64,000 nucleotides of DNA from Lathyrus oleraceus (lineage: Eukaryota; Streptophyta; Magnoliopsida; Fabales; Fabaceae), in contig NC_066585.1 in assembly GCF_024323335.1 (NCBI RefSeq), positions 340,939,346 through 341,003,345 on the forward strand, read 5' to 3'. The translations under genes were made by a program, and so were the position numbers. This document shows positions 47,871 to 60,442 of the stretch, one piece after another. Under the pieces are notes generated by a model. That model was not told the DNA's origin. It worked only from the letters and a program-made list of their open reading frames with translations, and ran no database searches. Positions within the stretch are counted from its first letter, which is position 1, and each line of letters opens with the position of its first letter.

Positions 47871-50534
47871 TTAAAGAGCTTTTTGACCCTCTTGGTGATT
47901 CGCTCTCCTTACCCCTTCGAGATTTTGGGCCGCCTTCTTGTCGAACACAACACTACACCGAGGGCATAACATGACTTCCAATTGCTTCTTCTGGCACCTT
48001 CGGAGGAAGTCTAACAGTGTTTCGTCCTCTTTAGGGAAGGCGATTTTGTTATATTTTTCCTGTCGACATTCCTCGTCAACTTCCACGGAGGTCTCATGGG
48101 ATATCTCGACCATATTAACCTCCATGTTGACATCTTCAGTGATGTCCAACTTTTGAAATTGTAGTTGAAGGCCCTTAGTGGCCTTGTCTATCTGTATGAA
48201 ACAATCAGCGGTTTCCTTGGTGATTATCATCACCTTGGAACTTTTAGCGTCCCCAACATCAGAGACATCAGCGTTTTTGTTGGTGGTATCTCCCACAACT
48301 TTTTGAATGAAGTCATTAAGATATTCCTGGTCAAGGTATTCAGAAACCTTAGCCATAACAGGTTCATTGACAAAGTCTTTAGTGACTTCAGTCATGTCGA
48401 AATCATCGGTGACTTCAACTAGGTTCACTTTCTTTGGCTCTGTGTAATGAGCATCAGTTACTTGCAGAGGATCGAAGTCGATCTTCATCTGGCTCCGTGT
48501 TTTGTCTCCAAATTTGAGTCTCCCTTCTTGGATGGCACTGCACAAGATCCCTGAAAAGAAAACATTGATATGTTTATGACCCAGAAACCCATGGTATTTG
48601 CAAAACCCTTTTTTCTTTCTTTGTTCTAAAGGAGGTATTTTAGCATCGGGGGATACTATCATTTGACCATCCTTGACTAACAAAATGAATTTTTCGTCAC
48701 ATTTTGTCACGTCAAAAGTATAAGTTTTCTTAGGAAGTTTATCATTCTTTTCTGATTCAATAGGGTTTTTTCCATTCGAAGGGGTTAAAACTTTACACGC
48801 GTATGGTGGCCCCTGCTTCAATTCAGCAAGGTCGATCTCGTTATCGTCGAAGTCTGAAAGTCCATGGCAGGACCCTTCATCGTCATTTCTGAAATCGACA
48901 TAGGCTACCCTTTTACCTTTATTTTCCCTAGCCTTTTCTTCCTTCAAACGTTCTAACTGTCGAACCCTATCATCCAGTTGGGCCATATCTCTTAAATACT
49001 GGGTATCTAATTTCTTCCTAATCGAATAGTCAAGGCCCCCAGTGGCCATTTCGACCAGTTCATGCTCTGGCACTTGTGTAAAATATCTAGCTTTGAGTAA
49101 TCGAAACCTATTCAGATAGTCATCAAATGGCTCAGTAAACTTTCGTTTGATACTAGCCAATTCCTTCATACTTATCTTCGTTTGTCCCATGTAAAACTGC
49201 TCATGGAACATTCTCTCTAGTTGGTTCCAAGTATGGATCAAACTTTGGGGTAGGGTGGTGAACCATGTGAAGACATTCTTGGTGAGAGAACTTGGAAAAA
49301 AACTTTATCCTAAGGCTCTCATTGTTTGACATATCTCCTGCCTCAATTAAATATCTAGCCACGTGCTCGACAGTGGGTTCAGTGGTATCCCTAGAAAACT
49401 TAATAAATTTGGGGATTTTGGTTCTAGGGGGTGCTTCTGCCTGTAAGATATACTCTGACAGAGGTGATGCATAATTTGGCCTTTGAAGGCCGAAATTTAC
49501 CCCATTTTTAACCATAATCCTCTCGACCATCGCTGCTGGATTATTATCTGCTGCCAAATCGTCATGTCGAACCTGCTATATGATATTATCATTATTTTGG
49601 TTTCTATTTACCATTACTACCATTGGTTCTCTGGGTATTTGTGGTTCGATCCTAGGGGGTACTACTCCTACCCCCTGATTCGACATCTCTGGTTGCGGTT
49701 GATTTTGTGGGATCTGGTTGATAGTAAGGTCTTCTTCAAAAGTGGCCCCCTGGTTTTCTCTTACCCAATCCCTAGGAGGGTGTCGCTAGGATTGTGGTAC
49801 ACCCAAGAATTCAGACATTCACGCCACCTGCTCTGTCATTTGTTGATTCGACTGAGCCGTATTTTAAATCAGAGGATTTAATATGGTAGTCAATGATTGG
49901 GTCAACATTTGGACATCTCATGGTTACTTTCGTCCATCTGTTGTCTCCACACTACTTCAGAGTTATTTGTAAGACTAGGTAGTTGTGTCTGGTGTCTCAA
50001 ACCCGAAGATTGGTTAGTTTGACCCATGTTAACCCCAGACCCTTGTACTGGAGAGTTTATGTTAACCACTGGTTCTGAGAAAGTAGAATCAGCATTGTGT
50101 AAACTGGCCATCACTGAAGTTGACATTCTGTAAGGTTATTCTCAACTACCAAATGGTATTGAGAAACCAGAGGTTACCAAAGGCCTGTTTGGAATATCTC
50201 TAATTGGTGTGGGAGTATGTGGAGTCCCTCTAGGCCCGATGTGGGTTAAAATCGGTTTAGTGTGAGAGATCGAATGCGTAGGAATGAAACTCACCATAGA
50301 TGGAACTATTTTAGACACGTGCACTACAGCCGTGTTCGCCCCTATCGAAGAAGAAGGGGGCATTATGTTACCGGTTGATGGATTTTGAGAGTTTTGGTTA
50401 TCTGGTGCATTTACATTTGTCATCCTCGTATGTGATTCTATCTTTGGTCGTTGTTCGTTGTTTATGGCTACTTTACCACTCCTGAATAACATACAACGAA
50501 TTCTTTCCGAAAAAAGGGAAAAATGACTTAACAA
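47871..50534 (-). pseudogene. Tat-type gag
   Basis: The N-terminal part (50534-49900) is P-, S- and T-rich with several stops. The gag domain spans about 49557-48930, with a frameshift near 49201-49241; it reads WNQLERMFHEQFYMGQTK and FDDYLNRFRLLKARYF. Farther on, CKYHGFLGHKHINVF is a decayed zinc-knuckle-like motif typical of Tat gags, followed by an acidic region to 47871. Confidence 0.85.
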
Positions 50535-50569
50535 CCAAAACTAAAAACAATTCCCAAAACACTAGCATA

Positions 50570-50587
50570 GTCCCACCGGGTGTGCCA
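50570..50587 (-). other. Primer-binding site of the Tat-type element
   Basis: Three bases inside the 5' LTR the minus strand reads TGGCACACCCGGTGGGAC, a tRNA-3'-end complement beginning with TGG. The tRNA is not assigned. Confidence 0.65.
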
Positions 50588-50590
50588 ATT

Positions 50591-51427
50591 TGTTTACCTT
50601 GAAAATTATAAACAACCGTTGACCTTCCAAATTTCTAAATTTGGTTACTCACAGGATCGATCAGATTGATCCTAGGACATGTGCTAATAATTTTTAGAAT
50701 GAATTTTAGTTATCATAAACACTTCCACAATATTAGTGAGACTAGGGATTAAAACTTACGGTAAAAAGATAATATGAATTAAGGAGAAAATTGTAAAAGA
50801 CTATGATGATAACCAAGTGGCAACGGTAAGTGTTTGAAACAAAGAAATATTAAGACTGTTTCAAATTACGAAGTAAAAGGAGACTGTTTAAAATAAAGAA
50901 GTAAAGAAATGTATTTCTGGAAGAAAAATAAATATGAATTGTATTGCTTTAAAATAACTAACAATGGTGTAAACAAACGTACATTCTTTAATTTACGGTT
51001 CCTCTTCACACGGGTACTTGGTAAATTTACAGACTCTGTACACAATTTGACACACGCACTTGATCCTAACACTAAGACCCTTTATTTATACTTAATCGAA
51101 ATAACCGTTTCTAACGGCCCTTCAATCACGTCGATACACATGGCACCTTGCATGGATGTACCTATCCATTATGCCCACGTGTACCTTCAACAGTTTCAGA
51201 TAATAGCAAAGTTTCCTCCTTTATTTGAATTTTGAATATTCAATCGAAAACCGTCTTCAACCATTTTAAGAAATATTTCTGAAGTCCCAACTGCACGCTG
51301 ACTCTTATTACCCTTATCCAGTCGAAAGACCTCTACATGGTCGAACATCTCCTCCTGGTCGAAATATCTCTACACAGGATTTCTCTTTTGATGAGTCTTT
51401 AGTGGGCGTCAAAGTTATGAGCTAACA
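50591..51427 (-). repeat. 5' LTR of the Tat-type element
   Basis: This 837-bp copy pairs with 35871-36709. It ends GAGCTAACA at 51427, followed by the GTAGT duplication. Confidence 0.92.
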
Positions 51428-52129
51428 GTAGTAGAGTAGGGATGTTCGTTGTGAAAAGATTCTTGTACGATAATAGACGTCTCTAATTGTTAGAAATGAG
51501 ATGTATCTACAAAGTTAACACTCAAAAGACCAAATCAAAAAAATCAAAGAGGCGGAACTAGCAAGTATGTAATGAATATCGCACCTTGATGTGATGCGAC
51601 TTGTATAGAACAAAGATTATAGTTGTCTCAGGTAAATGTGACATCTTGCACAAGGACTATTGGATGACCCTAATGATTGAGATGGAGTGATGTTTTACTT
51701 CAATGCAGACTTCTCAGCGAGAACTGACATGTTCTTCAACTTGAGTAGGCGCAAATTGTTGAATTAAACCTTTAAATTAAGTCCGTCTTATTGGATCATT
51801 TGACCAGACCGAATTCAGGTAGCATAACACTTCAATCTTTCATTTTCAATACATCCAATATATTATAAACCAGTAAATAATATATAGCGAGATCAATGCA
51901 TCACCTTTTAAGCAAAATTATCTACCATTCTTAATTAGCGTGCGATGTTTTTTATTATTTATTTTTCATATTTTGGATTACAGTGAAAGCCAAGTTAATT
52001 ATTTATTGGCTGGGTAACTTTGAAATGATATTTCTATTCTGCCTTGTGAACATATATTAGCGTGATGCTATATGATTGTGACCGAATATCTCAAAAGTTA
52101 AGTCAGAACTAAGAAGAAGTCTTTACTGA
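51428..52129. other. Intergenic region
   Basis: AT-rich, with no ORF or repeat that I recognise. It is the continuation of the DNA at 35870 before the Tat-type insertion. Confidence 0.5.
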
Positions 52130-52533
52130 TTTTAATTTGATTTTGCCAAGAATATACCAAAACCAAAACTACCATTACAAGACCATGTACAAGTAGACAA
52201 CGTAATGCCTTAAAATTTGCTTGACTTTGGTGAGGCAATTAAACACAGATACTAGTTATGAAAGAATGATTCATTATAAAATACAAAATTAATTATGATA
52301 AAGATTAATTGCAAACCAATTCAACTTTCATCTTTATTAAAAAAAAACAACTGGTGATAATTAAATATCCAGAAATAAGATAAAGTCTAAATCTTAATTT
52401 GATTTAGCCAAAACTTTCCATTTTAAAATTTGATTGACTTTGTTGGGACGATTTAGCACGGTAGTTGTTAAAGAATGGTTCATTCTTTAATAGAAAATTA
52501 ATTACTGTAAAGATCAAATGCAAACCACTTCAA
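52130..52533 (+). promoter_or_regulatory. Duplicated upstream region of the germin-like gene
   Basis: Two diverged copies (52130-52330 and 52389-52533) share in order TTAATTTGATTT, CCAA, TTAAAATTTG-TTGACTTTG, AAAGAATG-TTCATT, AAAATTAATTA, GATAAAGAT-like and GCAAACCA-TTCAA. Each carries one TTGACT W-box core (52221-52226 and 52434-52439), a WRKY-type site by pattern. The copies are direct repeats about 215-250 bp apart. Confidence 0.6.
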
Positions 52534-52544
52534 TATTGCACTCT

Positions 52545-52553
52545 TATAAATAG
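52545..52553 (+). promoter_or_regulatory. TATA box of the germin-like gene
   Basis: TATAAATAG lies about 100 bp upstream of the start codon, a normal distance for a plant gene with a short leader. Confidence 0.8.
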
Positions 52554-52645
52554 AGAGCTATACATGCAACAGAAATCAATTCTCACCGGCAAATAATAAT
52601 TTACATAATAACAAGAATCATTAAAGAGTAGCACTGAGTTGAAAA

Positions 52646-53426
52646 ATGAAAGTTCTTTACTTCCTTGTGAGCATCTTGGCTTTGGCATCCGTTTCCTTTG
52701 CTTATGACCCAAGCCCTCTCCAAGACTTTTGTGTTGCAATCAAAGACCCTAAAGATGGTGGTATGTATATATTCCTCCCAAATTCTTACTATTTAAATTT
52801 GTTTTTTTTGGTTTAATTAAGAATTAATATTATTTTCTTCTTTTTAATATATTACTGCTATGCTTTGACAATTTGCAGTATTTGTGAACGGAAAGTTCTG
52901 TAAAGATCCTGCGCTAGTTAAAGCTGAAGATTTCTTCAAACATATTGATCCTGGGAATCCCGTAAATGCATTGGGCTCTCAAGTGACTCCAGTATTTGTA
53001 GATCAACTGTTTGGACTTAACACACTTGGAATATCTTTGGCTCGCATTGATTTTGCACCTAAAGGTTTAAATCCACCCCACATTCACCCTCGAGGGACTG
53101 AGATCCTTACAGTTCTCGAAGGCACTCTTTATGTTGGATTTGTCACTTCCAATCAAGATAAAAATCGTCTTTTCACCAAAGTTCTCAACAAGGGAGATGT
53201 GTTTGTGTTCCCCATCGGTCTAATTCACTTTCAACTAAATGTGGGATATGGCAACGCCGTTGCCATCGCTGCACTTAGCAGTCAAAATCCAGGAGTTATC
53301 ACTATTGCAAATGCTTTATTTAAATCTAATCCTCTTATTTCTGATGAGGTTCTTACTAAAGCTTTTCAAGTTGATAAGAGCATCGTTGATTATCTTCAAG
53401 GACAGACTTGGTATGACAACAACTAG
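52646..53426 (+). CDS. Germin-like protein, subfamily 1 (two exons)
   Basis: Exons 52646-52760 and 52879-53426 join to 220 residues; the intron 52761-52878 has GTATGT...TTGCAG. Residues 1-19 are a signal peptide ([19 protein letters not shown]), so the protein is secreted to the cell wall. A single cupin fold carries both germin boxes: [13 protein letters not shown] with metal ligands H106, H108 and E113, and [16 protein letters not shown] with H155. C29 and C46 are the conserved disulfide pair. All manganese ligands are present. Family members include oxalate oxidases and superoxide dismutases; which activity applies here cannot be told. No stop or frameshift is seen, and it is the only intact host gene recognised here. 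Confidence 0.95.
52761..52878 (+). other. Intron of the germin-like gene
   Basis: 118 bp, GT..AG, T-rich before the acceptor. It splits the valine codon of KDG-V-FVNG, the usual intron place in this gene family. Confidence 0.93.
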
Positions 53427-53496
53427 TTTGAAAACTTGATAAGTTCTTCTGTCACCTTATATAATCAACCTTATCTACTTACTCGTTAGTTTCGTT

Positions 53497-53506
53497 AATA
53501 AATAAA
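53497..53506 (+). terminator. Poly(A) signal of the germin-like gene
   Basis: Overlapping AATAAA at 53497-53502 and 53501-53506, about 70 bp after the stop codon, followed by T- and G-rich sequence. Confidence 0.7.
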
Positions 53507-54460
53507 ATGTATGGGTTGTTTATTTGAATACATAGTTGTTTTATTTTGAATTTCCCGTGGTTGGATAATAAATTGGTGTTGTGATTTTTGTAATATATTA
53601 ATTTTCTACCATGTCCCTTTCTCATGTAAATTTGATTATTCATCAGTGATTTTTAGCTTTAAGTTACTCTACATACTAGAAAGAAAAAACTTTTAGAATA
53701 ATGCAAATATAAATTAACACAAAAATTAGAAGAATGAGGATCTTGATAATAGAAATAAACCTAAATATAGGATTGTATTTCCTTATTACTATTTTCGAGG
53801 GAAAATTGAAGAATCAATTGTCCTTTAGGAAAAGAGTTATTATAAAGCTTATGTGGCAGCGTATTGGATGCAAAGATTTGAAAAGATATTTGAAATGGAT
53901 TTGAGTGAAGAAAGAAGTCATTAGTATTATAGATTTGGAAACCAAATGAGTATCGTAACAGTATATCTGTAAAGGTCCATATCCATTTGACACTAACTAA
54001 TCTTTGACCTTTTGGATTATAACTTGCTACGCTCCTAGAGAGTATTCAACAGAAAACTCAAAAGCTCAAATCTTAACTTGGGCAATCTCAAGCTCAACAT
54101 GGGCAAGCTTGTCGCATACCTAATTTGATCTTATTTATAGCAGTGATGTATTGAGACATGTTTTGAGGAACTAGGAGAATTCCTTAATCATTGCCACACT
54201 CATCTGATTTAAGGAACGACTCGCCCCTTTTCCACACCAATAGGTCAAACTTAGTAAATATAGAAGATCAAGGAATTGGTCCCTCTTGAGGATGAAGGGG
54301 CAATAAATACAGAATCCGATAGTTGAAAAAAGGAGAGATTATTTATTCATATCAATAAAGAAATAGTTCGCATCTGATACATCATTATAAGGGTCTACAC
54401 TATTGTACTTACTCTAAGTACAAGTACTATGATACACAAGTGTTGTATTTCATTGAAAAC
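53507..54460. other. Intergenic region
   Basis: Noncoding AT-rich DNA in which I recognise no repeat, RNA gene or coding exon. Confidence 0.5.
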
Positions 54461-56864
54461 TATAACACCCTAAACCTCGACTTTTAATTTAAAAGAGAAT
54501 TTCACAATTTAAGATACTACTCAACACTCAACATACATACTTTATAAATATTTTTCAAAATCTCGCAGTAGATTCAATTTATCTCATAGCATCAAATAAT
54601 TATTTAAATAAAATACTCAAGGAAAATAACTCCAAACATCAACTCAAAACAAATAATATGGCAATGTTCCCGATGTTAGATATTAGAGAATATAAACCAA
54701 CTAAATAGCGATAAATGTGAAAAAATAAATGAAGAGAAGCTCCAAGGTCATCTTCCAACTCACAAGTAACTATTCATGTTGGATATCTGATTGTCTGTAC
54801 TCCAAAGGATCACAGATGCCACAACAACAAAAAAGGGTGAGAATACACCTTACAAATATTAATGGTGAAAATTAACAACAGGATGGTAAATAACAACAAC
54901 AAATATAATAATCTCACAAAACACAATCACATTCCAATTTATTATGCAAATGTTAATTCCACCAACTCCTTCATCAATATGCATGTGGTACCGGGTTTTT
55001 GGGGTAAAAGGTTTGTTATTCATTACTCATGTCTCTGGTTCCTCTTGAACTGTGCCCCTCCTTGAACATGAGACCGTCATGGTTCTTATTTGAACCTGAC
55101 CATCACTGGACTGAAGTCCTACCCAACTTCAAAATATATACATGCATGATCATGTATAGCCAACAGGCATGCAACTCAAAGAGTCATCAAAATCATCATA
55201 AAAAATTATAATCTAAATCATCATCAAAAGTAGGTTCCACTCTTGAACCAAATTTGCCAATATCAGGTCTCATTGTAACCCACAAATTACTAACTTCAAA
55301 AATATCATTTTTGCCAATAAACAAGCTTCACTATAATTCCACCAAATTATTAATTTTTAAAATTATAATTAATAAACAGGTCTCACTATAATCCCACCGA
55401 ATTACTAATTTTAAAAATATAATTATTTTATACCTCAAAATAGACTGAAGTTATATTATTACTCAACAACTATAAACTCATCAAAATTACTCAAAAAATC
55501 TCAAAATTTTATTATATTATTTATAACTCAATAAAGTTATCAAAAAGCTCAAAAAAAGTTTAATAACATCTCACAACTGTCAAAAATGTCTCTAGAGTAC
55601 TCAAATATGCTATACTGGCAACTTTTCACAGGAGATAACTCTATTAGACTCTAAGAGGTTGCAGCTTTGCTCGAAACTACTCAAAAATATGTAATTCACA
55701 TAACACATCAAACTAACTCATTGATCAACACATTATAGTCAACTCAACCATTTCAGACTAATCTCTACACATGTCTGTATTTTAAAATACAACACTAACT
55801 CACTACTTTAAACATATTTGCACTCAAATTCAACACTGAACATGTCAACAACTCTAAACCGATAACAACTTAACTCCCTTAATTTAATCAACTCTAAAAC
55901 ATATCACTAACTCAATTTTTAAGTTATTTATAATTATGTTGAATTCCTTAAATTGCTAAAGGATTTTCCAAAACTCTAGATTTAACTCTAAAATTATCTC
56001 ACTTTAAAATAACATAAAATATTCTAGACTTATGATAAAATTATGAAACATCTCCAATTTAAAATTTATTTAAATCCTCTTTCAAATGCACTTAACCGCA
56101 ACTCAAGCAGAGTTATGAAACTACAGTTCTATTTGTTCCAGTTCAACCTCATTGCGACAATTCTCGTAGAATCCATAACTTCAAAATAACATGAAAAATT
56201 ATATACTCATGATAAAATTATAAAACTCTTCAGTTTGAAAGATTATTAAACCCTCTTTCTAATGCAATTGACTGCACTTCAAGAAGATTTACAAAACTCA
56301 AGTTACGCGTGAAAAATGATGACCAACCCCTTTTATGTCTACCTGTGATTTTCTATGTTTTTTATTTTTTATTTTTCGATAAAACTTCCCGTTTTTGAAA
56401 AAATTAGGTTTCTGACATTTGGGAAAATTTTGGAAAAAATAACTCAATTAGGGCCGCTCAAAAATACACATAAATCAACAAAATTCTATTACGACACAAT
56501 TGTTACAACAACATCATACAATAATATACAATCTCATCAATAGTAAACCATTTATGGTCACCAATTTAACACACATAAACTAAGTTATTCATCGATCGAT
56601 CGATGCCAATAGAGGTTTGCCCAAACCCTATTTGGTCAAACCCTATAATTTAATATGGTGTTAATGGGAGGGTAAGGACCACTCACCATCCTACCTTCCT
56701 ATTATCATCCATCAATAAAGAAATCTCCTCCTCCTTACTTCAAAATTTTAGTTTTTCCTTTTCCTATGATCAGTTCCAAAAGACTTGTGCAAATTTCAAT
56801 TTTCAAATCAATCGCTCCTAACTTTTAATTTTACTTTTACTTAAAGCCTAGTTTCTTTCTTTTG

Positions 56865-56901
<37 letters not shown>

Positions 56902-57264
56902 CTGAAGTTGATAATTTAGTTTAAAAATTCTATTTTTTAAATAAAATATAATACTTTATTTTATTTAAATAAAAATCTCAATTAAATAAATAATTGATGA
57001 AAATCTTCAAAATATGAATTATTTTTAATAATTCTATTTTCTCCAATTATTATTAAATAATTAAAATTATCTAATTATCTCTAATAATTTAAATAAATTC
57101 TATTTATTTTTTCACTCTCAAACTCTATAATCCTAATAATTATTAAATTATAAAAATATTCATAAATCTTCCAAACACCTAAATAACATCATTAATTAAA
57201 TAGAACGAATATAAATCCTCCATTAATTAAATTAAATAATAATCTAAAAATCGGGATGTTATTA
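54461..57264. mobile_element. Probable solo LTR of Tekay/Del type
   Basis: It starts TATAACACCCTAAACC and ends AAAATCGGGATGTTAT-TA. These are mutated forms of the TGTAACACCC...GGGTGTTACA termini usual for this chromovirus group. It is flanked by GAAAAC (54455-54460) and GAAAAAC (57265-57271), an imperfect duplication. It is AT-rich, shows no coding sequence, and contains repeated short phrases such as TCTCACTATAATCCCACC. Confidence 0.55.
56867..56895. repeat. (AT)n microsatellite
   Basis: About 14 AT units inside the AT-rich LTR-like region. Confidence 0.9.
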
Positions 57265-57880
57265 GAAAAACTGTAAATGGGAAGACAAACATCATTTTCT
57301 AGGAAATAGTGAAGTATGCAAGACTATGGGTAGAGGTGGTACTAGATAAATTTATTTTATTTTAGAGATGTTAGAGTAAAAATAGTGCGTTTATCAAGTT
57401 GAATATGAAGGCATCCTTATTTTGTGTCTTTATTATGGCAAGTTCGGACATGACATTGAAGGATGTTCAGGTTTGAGATTCCCCTCTAATAACAACAATA
57501 ATTGTATGGCATATCAAATTGGACAGGGTAATGGAGTGGCTACTACCATGGTTTATAACATAAGTTAAAGTGTACCACGACATGAATGGTTAAGAAAAAT
57601 ATAGGAGGCTGGGGAAGGGGAGACACTGCAAAAATGAGAGTGATTATCAGAGCTAATAGAAAAATCGACACTGATACAAATTTGACATCCTTGAAGTTGT
57701 TAATGTGGAACACAAAAATAATGGAACTAGCGAGGAAATTTTGTTAGCCATTATGGAAAATATTTATATTTATGAGCATTCCCCAACATCTGGAAGAGGA
57801 AGGATAAAATGAAAATAACATGGGAAATAAAAGTGGAATGAATTTGAAATATATGTTTTCATGTAGAATTAGAGTGTACG
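57265..57880 (+). pseudogene. Decayed LINE-like ORF1 fragment
   Basis: Near 57390-57470 the + strand reads VEYEGILILCLYYGKFGHDIEGC, which fits the zinc-knuckle region of plant LINE ORF1 proteins (VEYEG...C..CG.YGH...C) with one cysteine changed to Tyr. The sequence on either side is broken by stops. No endonuclease or RT domain is found nearby. Confidence 0.4.
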
Positions 57881-59106
57881 GCGAACTTAAAAAATTCATA
57901 AGAAAAATGAGGTTTAAATTGTGTTAACGGGATCAAACATCACCTGGATCGTTTCAAAGGAAATTCAATTCAATCATAAATTCTTAATGGTAAAAAGGAT
58001 AAGGAAAAAGAGATTAATTGGGAAGTATGTCTAATCCCCTCATCCAAAGAGATTTTCACTATTATCAAATAATTTACAATATTATTAAGATATATCATGG
58101 TCCCACGTATTTATATCTTAGATTTTAAACACAAAAAATAATCTCAATTAGATCTATTTTACTTCTCAAAGAATATGGACAACACTTAGAATTTTTGATA
58201 AAATACATCAGATAAATAAATAAATTATTAAGTGCTTATAAATGTTTGAATCTTTCAACAAAAATCATAAACAATGAAATCACTTGTTAGTTTTTTTTTC
58301 TTCTTTTTTTAATAGCAATTTTTGTCTATATGTTGTTTTTGAAAATTATTATCTTTTCTAATGAGGTTGACTCTCAGTTATTTATTCACAAGTTTATTTC
58401 AATATTGTTCAGTGTGATATGATGTGATGAATAAGAGAATGAGTTGTTGAGTCTTTAAATAGATTTATTTTTATTGTCCTTATTGATAATGGTATTTTGA
58501 TAAAGTGGTCAGTAATATCTTTATACCATTTACAACATGTTATTGATTTTCCTTTGTACTTATAGCAGGTCTTATCGCACGCGTCGTTGTACATTTATCA
58601 TGTAAAGATTGTACCATTGTATCTTATGTATTTTTGTATAGAGGTGTTCTCGCATTTGAACTTTGAGATGGGAAACAATTAAATGTTCCTCCTAGAGAAT
58701 AATATTTATCCATAGTTTCTAGAGGAAGAAACTCACAAAAGATAACAACTTGAGCTCACAAAAGATACTTTCTTACATTATGTTATTGTCAAAACTAATA
58801 TAAAGAGCATTGTTATTTAAAATATTATTGGTTCATGTGCCTATCTGGATCAAGGAAAAATTAGATCCGACCCAACATCTTAAAGGTCCATGGATCTGGA
58901 ACATGGCTAGCCCAGACCGGTCTCAGCCCCACAAGGGAAGAATTGTGTAAATCACAACGGCACAGAAATTAATGATAAAGGTGATGTCACAACAAGGACG
59001 TCGGGAGTATGTCATTAATTAGAATATTCTATGACCAGAGTGATGCATGTAAACTTTCCCTAACATAGATTTGGATCCAAGCATAAAGGATATGATATAC
59101 TATAAG
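57881..59106. other. Noncoding region
   Basis: AT-rich with no supported gene. The last five bases (ATAAG, 59102-59106) should be the target duplication of the copia element that follows. Confidence 0.5.
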
Positions 59107-60428
59107 TGTTGGTGTAAGTCCTAGAGGCCAATACCTTTGGTACTTGTATCGAATTATTTATTAATAATAAAAGGTTTTTTCTTTATTATGTTTGTTTAAT
59201 AAAGTCCCTAGAATAGCTAGTCTGTTTAATGTATCAAGTGTGACTTAAGCATGAGATCACATTAAACATAAGGATACTATTCTTAAAGTATCCGTAGTCG
59301 AGCTTTATTGTGAAGTGGGATAAAATTAAAGCATTAAGACTATTATGTATATAGACTGATGATCATATCTCATGGATCATGGATAAGGAGTTATCAAGTC
59401 TTAAACATAGGTATGAATATTAAGAGTAATATTTATACTGGATTGACCCGCTATGAGAATACTATATAGAATGTTATGCAAAGTGTCATAAGTTATTCTC
59501 ATGGTGATAATGGTGTATACCACCATTCGACCTGAAACCACTATGGACCCTAGATGTAGAGTCGAGTGCCTTATTGCTGATCAAACATTGTCCGTAACTG
59601 GATGACCATAAAGACAGTTGATGGGTACTCCACGAAGCATGCTAAGGGACATGAGTGACCTAGATGGAATTTGCCCATCCTACGTAACAGGATAAATGTC
59701 TATGGGCCCAATATTGAACTGGACAAGGATGACACGGTCTATGCCTTGTGTTCAATATAGACATAAGGGCAAAAGGGTAATTGTACACATAAGTATTATC
59801 ACAGAAGGATTTGTCAGATCACATGATATTTTTCGTGTCTTGGGTAGCAGTGATATGTTGCTAGATACCGCTCACTGTTTATTATGTTAAATACGTGAGA
59901 AAACCTACAGGGTCACACACAAAAGAACGGATTGATGAGAGATAGAGTAACTAAGGAATACCGTCATGTACGGTGCACTTAAGTGAATTGTAGAACATCG
60001 TAAGGTATGGTGTACTTAAGTAGAATACGAAATATGGTAAGGTACCGCGCCCTTAAGTGATTTTGGCATATTATAAGATATGGGCCACATATACTTGAGT
60101 AGGCTTTTTAGCTTGCAGCCCACACAAGTGGTTCTATAAATAGAACCCTTGTGTAGAAGTATTTGTGCAGTTGCAATTTCGTTTCTCTCTCTCTCTCACT
60201 CAAAGCCTTCATTCATAGCAGCTAGCACTGAGATTGAAAGAATCTATTCGTGTGGACTGAGTAGAGGCGTTGTCATCGTTCAACGTTTGTGATCGCTCCG
60301 TAGATCTGCATCAAAGATTACAATCGCCACAAGAGGTAACGATTCTATCACTGATCATGCCCATTCGTAAGGATCACTAAAGGAGAAATTTTAAATTACG
60401 CTGCGTTTTGGATCGCTCTTCTCCTTCA
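59107..60428 (+). repeat. 5' LTR of a Ty1/copia element
   Basis: 1322 bp starting TGTTGGTGTAAGTCC and ending CTCCTTCA. It is followed two bases on by TGGTATCAGAGCC, the initiator-methionine tRNA primer site. The TATA box is TATAAATA (60135-60142). The partner LTR lies beyond the window. Confidence 0.9.
60123..60153 (+). promoter_or_regulatory. Copia LTR core promoter within an inverted repeat
   Basis: TATAAATA stands in the centre of an inverted repeat, CACAAG-(T)-GGTTCTAT / ATAGAACC-CTTGTG, with a loop of two bases. Confidence 0.7.
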
Positions 60429-60429
60429 G

Positions 60430-60442
60430 TGGTATCAGAGCC
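60430..60442 (+). other. Primer-binding site (initiator Met tRNA)
   Basis: TGGTATCAGAGCC is the standard primer site of plant Ty1/copia elements. Confidence 0.93.

Larger units (their letters stand above)
35871..51427 (-). mobile_element. Tat-lineage Ty3/gypsy retrotransposon (15.6 kb, minus strand)
   Basis: LTRs at 35871-36709 and 50591-51427 are flanked by the duplication GTAGT (35866-35870 and 51428-51432). On the minus strand the order is 5' LTR, primer site, gag, protease, RT, RNase H, integrase. A long stretch with an opposite-strand ORF follows, then the 3' LTR. That plan fits the Tat group, probably near Retand. All coding parts are broken. The two LTRs differ at about 16 of the first 130 bp, so this is an older insertion than the Ogre. 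Confidence 0.92.

Noticed and set aside
53239..53439. Second + strand ORF inside the germin-like gene
   Set aside because: Other frame of exon 2; the germin frame has both metal boxes.
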